In this document: piece after piece, positions 60,599 to 64,000 of the stretch
How the letters are laid out: the number at the start of each line of letters is the position of its first letter
Position numbering within the stretch: the first letter of the stretch is position 1
From: Chloroflexota bacterium
GTDB lineage: Bacteria; Chloroflexota; Dormibacteria; Dormibacterales; Dormibacteraceae
DNA length: 64,000 nucleotides
Assembly (NCBI GenBank): GCA_005883575.1
Contig: VBFH01000033.1
Location: forward strand, 1-64,000
Direction: 5' to 3'
The notes under the pieces: model-generated
Told to the model about the DNA's origin: nothing
Seen by the model: the letters and a program-made list of their open reading frames with translations, nothing else
Databases searched by the model: none
Position numbers and translations under genes: made by a program

Positions 60599-62083
60599 CT
60601 AGCGTCGATACACACTCACTACGACCGTCTGCTCCACCGCTCCGGTCAGCGAAGTGGGTCCTTTCGTGACCTCCTGAAAGAGGAGCGTCGAATCGGAAGG
60701 GGGGGTGTCCTGCGGCGTGAGCACCAGCAGGTCACCCGGCTGCGCCGCCGCGATTTCGCTGGGAGAAGCGATGACTTGCACGCCGACGCTGCCGAGTGGG
60801 TCGCCGGAGGTCGGATCCGGCTTCAGGACCACCAGCGCGTCTTCGGGGCCAAGGTAGCGGGAGACAAGAATGGGGTGGCCTTGCGCAAGTTCATGCGCAC
60901 GCGCGACAGCGTCCAGCCCGCCCGCCTCGAACGCCGGGCCGGCACGGTTGGGATAGGCCTGCGCGTAGTCCAGGTAGTAAGGGACTGAGACCAGCAGGAC
61001 ACAAGCCACGGCAGCTGCTACGCGGGCTCGATGAAGGCGCAGCCAGGGGACAAGCGCTTGCCAGCCAAATGCGAGGAGGACCAGGAGGAAAGGCAGCACG
61101 ACGACGTCCCGCCGCGCGCTGACGCCCACGGCAAAGGCTGGAGCGGCGGGCGCGATGAGCGTGCCCAGCAAAGCGATGGTGGCCAGAGGCTCACCTCGCC
61201 TGCGGAAGGCTGCGACCACTCCGAGAGCCAGAGGGATTGCCGCAGTCACGAAAAGCAATCCTTCGAATCCGGTGGAGTGCCGCCGGTTGCTATCGCCGTG
61301 AATGAACAACAAGCCAGGCCCCTGGTACTGGAGGTAATCCGTCAAGACGTGCCACGCGCCCCCGATGAGCCCGCTGCCCTTGAAGACGCTGACCGCCTCG
61401 AGCCTGGCGGTCGCCGCGCTCCCGGCCGTGACGAGGACGATCAAAGCGAGCACAACTGGCAGCGCCAATGCGGCCAGCGCCGGCCGCCTTAGAGTGCGGC
61501 GAAACGCAAAGACCACGATCAGCAGCAGCGCGGGAGTAAAGAAACGGGCGGGCTGGGCGGTGAAGCACGCGGCACCAAGCGCGATGCCCGCGACGAGCCA
61601 GGAGCGGAGGCGCCGGTCGCCGCCGCCGGCGAGCGCCGCGAGCGCGAGCACGTAGCAGAGCGGCGTGAAGGTGTCCGCCTCGAGCATGGTGCGGCTGAGA
61701 TGGAAAAACCACGGCTCGAATGCAGCCTCCAGCACGAGGATCAACGTGACCGCGTACGACCGCGTCAGCCGCCAGGCGAGCCAGCCCGCGGAAAGAGCGA
61801 GCGCGATGCCGCCGAGTGCGTTGGGCAATCGAATCACCCACGGCGTCAACGGGAGGAACAAAGTGACCAGCGCTTCGAGGTACACGCCGACGGGGCCTTT
61901 GTAGTCCCCCGACGAGCGGAAGAACAGTGGCCAGTGCGCGCCGAACTGGTCGGTCCCAAAGTGTGAGATCGTCCAGCCGTTGTAGGCGAAACCCGCCTCA
62001 TCGCTGAAAAGTCCGGGCGGGGCAGTGCCGAGGCCGATCACGTGGCTTGCGATCACCGCGATTGCAACTACCGCACCGAGCAC
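60599..62083 (-). CDS. GT39/ArnT-like integral membrane glycosyltransferase
   Basis: 494 aa from a GTG. The N-terminal LGTAPPGLFSDEAGFAYNGW contains the Asp-Glu pair of the PMT/ArnT (GT39) superfamily. About ten membrane helices follow (LPLTPWVIRLPNALGGIALA, LAALALPVVLALIVLVTAGS, VLPFLLVLLAFGWQALVPWL), then a soluble C-terminal tail. Such proteins use polyprenyl-phosphate sugars to modify proteins, lipids or wall polymers. The frame stays open upstream to 62107 (LITGTRRYY), so the start may be earlier with a rare codon. Confidence 0.78.
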   Translation of the reverse strand: MLGAVVAIAVIASHVIGLGTAPPGLFSDEAGFAYNGWTISHFGTDQFGAHWPLFFRSSGDYKGPVGVYLEALVTLFLPLTPWVIRLPNALGGIALALSAGWLAWRLTRSYAVTLILVLEAAFEPWFFHLSRTMLEADTFTPLCYVLALAALAGGGDRRLRSWLVAGIALGAACFTAQPARFFTPALLLIVVFAFRRTLRRPALAALALPVVLALIVLVTAGSAATARLEAVSVFKGSGLIGGAWHVLTDYLQYQGPGLLFIHGDSNRRHSTGFEGLLFVTAAIPLALGVVAAFRRRGEPLATIALLGTLIAPAAPAFAVGVSARRDVVVLPFLLVLLAFGWQALVPWLRLHRARVAAAVACVLLVSVPYYLDYAQAYPNRAGPAFEAGGLDAVARAHELAQGHPILVSRYLGPEDALVVLKPDPTSGDPLGSVGVQVIASPSEIAAAQPGDLLVLTPQDTPPSDSTLLFQEVTKGPTSLTGAVEQTVVVSVYRR

Positions 62084-62106
62084 GTAATAGCGCCGGGTTC
62101 CGGTAA

Positions 62107-62859
62107 TCAGACGCTCCTCCGGATCATCTCCTTTGCGCCTTTAGCGATCTGTTCGGAAGCAGCCGCGAGAAGCCTGGTGTCGGATTGCAGGCCCAGCATC
62201 ACGAAGCCGGCCTCGTGCCACTGCGCCGCGACCTCGGGCGATCCGCACATGATTCCTGCCGCCACCCCGTGTGCGCCGGCGGCTCTCCTTATCGCCTCGA
62301 TCAAGCGCCGATGCTCCGGATTACTGCCTTCATAGCTGGACTCGACCCCGGCCGAAACAGCGAGATCGTTCGGGCCGACGAACACCGCATCGATTCCGGG
62401 TACAGCCAGGATTTCATCAGCGCGAGCGACTGCCTGTACGGTTTCGATCATCACCACGCAGATCGGATTGCGCCATTCGGTGTCGACCTCACGCGCCCGG
62501 ATTGGACCCATGCTTCGAATGCCGTCGGGCGGATAGCGGGAGGCGTCAACCGCGGCGCCGGCTTCCTCGACTGAGTTGACCATGGGCACGATCACGCCGC
62601 CAGCTCCGGCATCGAGGGCTTTCATGATCGCGCCCGGCTCATTCCACGGTACCCGTACGAGTGATGGCACTCCGCCCGCCGAAATGGCCTGGAGCATCGG
62701 CAGCATGACGTCGTAGCCGATGAGCCCGTGCTGCGTGTCGATGCACACCCAGTCGTGCCCCGAACGAGCCGCTACTTCAGCCGTCCATGGGCTGGGGATC
62801 GTGCACCATGCGCCAAGCGTGGGCTCGCCTGCCTTCCACCGGTCCCGCAGGGACGTCAA
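62107..62859 (-). CDS. HpcH/HpaI-type class II aldolase
   Basis: 250 aa from a TTG that overlaps the dehydrogenase stop (TTGA). Family motifs: TLGAWCTIPSPWTAEVAARS, HDWVCIDTQHGLIGYD (catalytic His region), ALDAGAGGVIVPMVNSVEEA and VVMIETVQAVARADEILA plus IDAVFVGPNDLAVSAG. Glu and Asp residues bind the divalent metal. It would split or form 2-keto-3-deoxy acids (e.g. 2-keto-3-deoxyrhamnonate, hydroxyketo acids) to pyruvate. Coupled to a D-2-hydroxyacid dehydrogenase. Confidence 0.88.
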   Translation of the reverse strand: MTSLRDRWKAGEPTLGAWCTIPSPWTAEVAARSGHDWVCIDTQHGLIGYDVMLPMLQAISAGGVPSLVRVPWNEPGAIMKALDAGAGGVIVPMVNSVEEAGAAVDASRYPPDGIRSMGPIRAREVDTEWRNPICVVMIETVQAVARADEILAVPGIDAVFVGPNDLAVSAGVESSYEGSNPEHRRLIEAIRRAAGAHGVAAGIMCGSPEVAAQWHEAGFVMLGLQSDTRLLAAASEQIAKGAKEMIRRSV

Positions 62860-63845
62860 GGCACCTTCGCCGGCGTCACGCCGTTGACGACGTTGATCGG
62901 AGGGAGGCCATCCAGAACGCGAAGGAGGTTTTCCCCCACCACGCCAAGCAGCCTGGCCTCTGCCTCCAGCGTCGCGCCTCCCCGATGAGGCGCGAGAACC
63001 ACGTTCTCCATGCTGCGCAGCGGAGAGGCTTTCGGGAGCGGTTCGACCTGGAACACATCGAGTCCCGCGCCGGCCAGATGCCCCGAGCGCAGCGCATCGA
63101 CCAGCGCCGATTCGTCGATGATTGCTCCCCGCGCGGCGTTGATCAGGTACGAGCCCTGTTTCATCTGGGCGACTCTCTCGGAGCCGAGGAGAGAGTTGGT
63201 ATCGACATCCAGCGGCGTGTGAACGCAGACGATATCGCTCTCATGCAGCAGGGTCTCGAGGTCGACCATCGTCGCGCCGGCGAAGGTCCGCGGCACCGAA
63301 TCGGTAAACAGGATTCTGGAGCCGAATGCGGCCACGCGACGCGCCACCGACGAGCCGACGTTGCCCAGGCCGATGATGCCGACTGTCATCGCGCCGAGCT
63401 CGCGGCCCATCGTATCCTCGCCGCGCAGGAGGTCGTCGACACTCCATCGGCCGGCCCGAAGCTGCCGGTCGAGCCAGAACGAGCGCCGTATCAGGGCGAT
63501 CATCGCCATCACCGTCCAGTCCGCCACCGAATCTTTGTTGTAGCCGGCTGCGTTGGCGACTGGAATGCCGCGCTCGGCGGCAAAGCGATGGTCGATGGAG
63601 TCGAATCCCACTGCGGCCTGCTGGATCAGCATGCAGCGATGCATCTCCTCGAGCACGGTCCGGTCGATCTGATGTTTGTGCCGCTTGTCGGCGATAACAA
63701 GGTGGGCCTCAGCGCAGGCGGCCACAACGGCCGGCTGCGCGGGCGGGTCCGGGACGGCTTCGATCTCCACCTCGTGCCGGCCCTTGAACATGGCTCGCAC
63801 CGTTCGCTCATCGAAGGGGCTCAGGCAGGCGACGCGGGCGAGCAT
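62856..63845 (-). CDS. D-2-hydroxyacid dehydrogenase (NAD-dependent)
   Basis: 329 aa. N-terminal ligand domain, then NAD domain with MTVGIIGLGNVGSSVARRVA. Active-site residues: Arg in LINAARGAIIDESALV, Glu in DVFQVEPLPKASP, and His in VVLAPHRGG. It is the phosphoglycerate/hydroxypyruvate/formate-dehydrogenase superfamily; the APHRGG ending differs slightly from the usual PHxGG. With the downstream aldolase it may act on a 2-keto or 2-hydroxy acid from sugar acids. Confidence 0.88.
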   Translation of the reverse strand: MLARVACLSPFDERTVRAMFKGRHEVEIEAVPDPPAQPAVVAACAEAHLVIADKRHKHQIDRTVLEEMHRCMLIQQAAVGFDSIDHRFAAERGIPVANAAGYNKDSVADWTVMAMIALIRRSFWLDRQLRAGRWSVDDLLRGEDTMGRELGAMTVGIIGLGNVGSSVARRVAAFGSRILFTDSVPRTFAGATMVDLETLLHESDIVCVHTPLDVDTNSLLGSERVAQMKQGSYLINAARGAIIDESALVDALRSGHLAGAGLDVFQVEPLPKASPLRSMENVVLAPHRGGATLEAEARLLGVVGENLLRVLDGLPPINVVNGVTPAKVP

Positions 63846-64000
63846 TCGAGTCGAAGGCTAGCAGCGTCTGATTCCGTGGCGTCCGATCGCGCCACCTCGC
63901 GCGCGCGCCTTCTTCTTATATATGTGTCAGGCGAGCGGGTCTATATGTGTCAGGCGAGCGGGTCGCGAGATCTAGCGCCGGCCAGCCGCGGCGAGTAGCT
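63846..64000. other. Non-coding end region
   Basis: About 155 bp after the start of the dehydrogenase gene with no gene seen. It includes a CG-rich stretch (63896-63910) and a 23-bp tandem repeat. Confidence 0.5.
63919..63964. repeat. Two exact tandem copies of a 23-bp unit
   Basis: The unit runs 63919-63941 and repeats at 63942-63964, with the shared core TGTGTCAGGCGAGCGGG preceded by a TATA stretch. It lies about 75-120 bp upstream of the minus-strand dehydrogenase start, so it may hold a duplicated promoter or operator, or be a copy-number-variable repeat. Confidence 0.75.

Overview
The window is GC-rich chromosomal DNA of a free-living heterotroph. Features pointing to a soil-type Gram-positive-like lineage (Actinomycetota, or a Chloroflexota/Dormibacterota relative) are an LCP (LytR-CpsA-Psr) protein, an F420-type luciferase-like enzyme beside a PPOX-class flavin protein, an actinobacterial-style glycogen/maltosyl synthase, an ECF42-type sigma factor with its DGPF partner, many GTG/TTG starts and many putative leaderless promoters (a TANNNT- or GATAAT-like -10 box ending 6-8 nt before the start codon). 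No rRNA, tRNA, CRISPR array, phage or replication origin was recognised. Taxonomy is inference only.

Layout. 1-8565: end of an RDD membrane protein, then a minus-strand block with a B12-dependent acyl-CoA mutase, its MeaB-type GTPase chaperone, an LCP cell-wall transferase, three small proline-rich or membrane proteins (DUF4190/DUF4013 types) and two acyl-CoA dehydrogenases. 8598-13171: a hypothetical protein, a YVTN beta-propeller protein, an IS110-family element, and a divergent pair of F420/flavin-type genes. 13198-19670: an amino-acid or amine catabolism region with an ALDH7-type semialdehyde dehydrogenase and a DAO-type oxidase on the minus strand, divergent from a ureohydrolase, SDR, class III aminotransferase and NUDIX operon. 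19756-22586: a secreted hypothetical protein, a glycosidase-like TIM barrel and an acetamidase/formamidase.

22570-31613 is the most interesting region. Seven minus-strand genes, mostly linked by 4-bp stop/start overlaps, encode FdrA, a YlbE-like DUF1116 protein, carbamate kinase, a biuret-hydrolase-like cysteine hydrolase, an NCS2-like permease, a stand-alone homologue of the allophanate hydrolase C-terminal domain, and a DUF2877 protein. They face a divergent PucR-type regulator. This combines the E. coli oxamate carbamoyltransferase set (AllF/AllG/AllH plus carbamate kinase) with biuret/allophanate-type enzymes, and suggests a carbamoyl-phosphate- and ATP-yielding route for a ureide or biuret-like nitrogen compound.

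31695-35492: a three-gene operon (FAD-linked oxidase, cyclase-family hydrolase, ThDP enzyme). 35776-41206: membrane and hypothetical genes, a saccharopine-dehydrogenase-like protein, a truncated ATPase relic, a cupin, DUF167 and a Tat-exported protein pair. 41396-47398: carbohydrate polymer and stress genes (glycogen synthase, a family 2 glycosyltransferase, a universal stress protein, a trehalose-6-phosphate synthase-like GT20). 47395-49072: ECF42 sigma factor and DGPF protein. 50141-53729: PadR regulator, ABC ATPase and FtsX-type permease with a palindromic operator candidate. 54105-63845: a ferredoxin-reductase-like flavoprotein, an alpha/beta hydrolase, a second formamidase, a VOC-SDR-Ldh operon, SMP-30, a GT39 membrane protein, an HpcH/HpaI aldolase and a D-2-hydroxyacid dehydrogenase, which suggests sugar-acid or hydroxy-acid catabolism. 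The last 150 bases hold a 23-bp tandem repeat.
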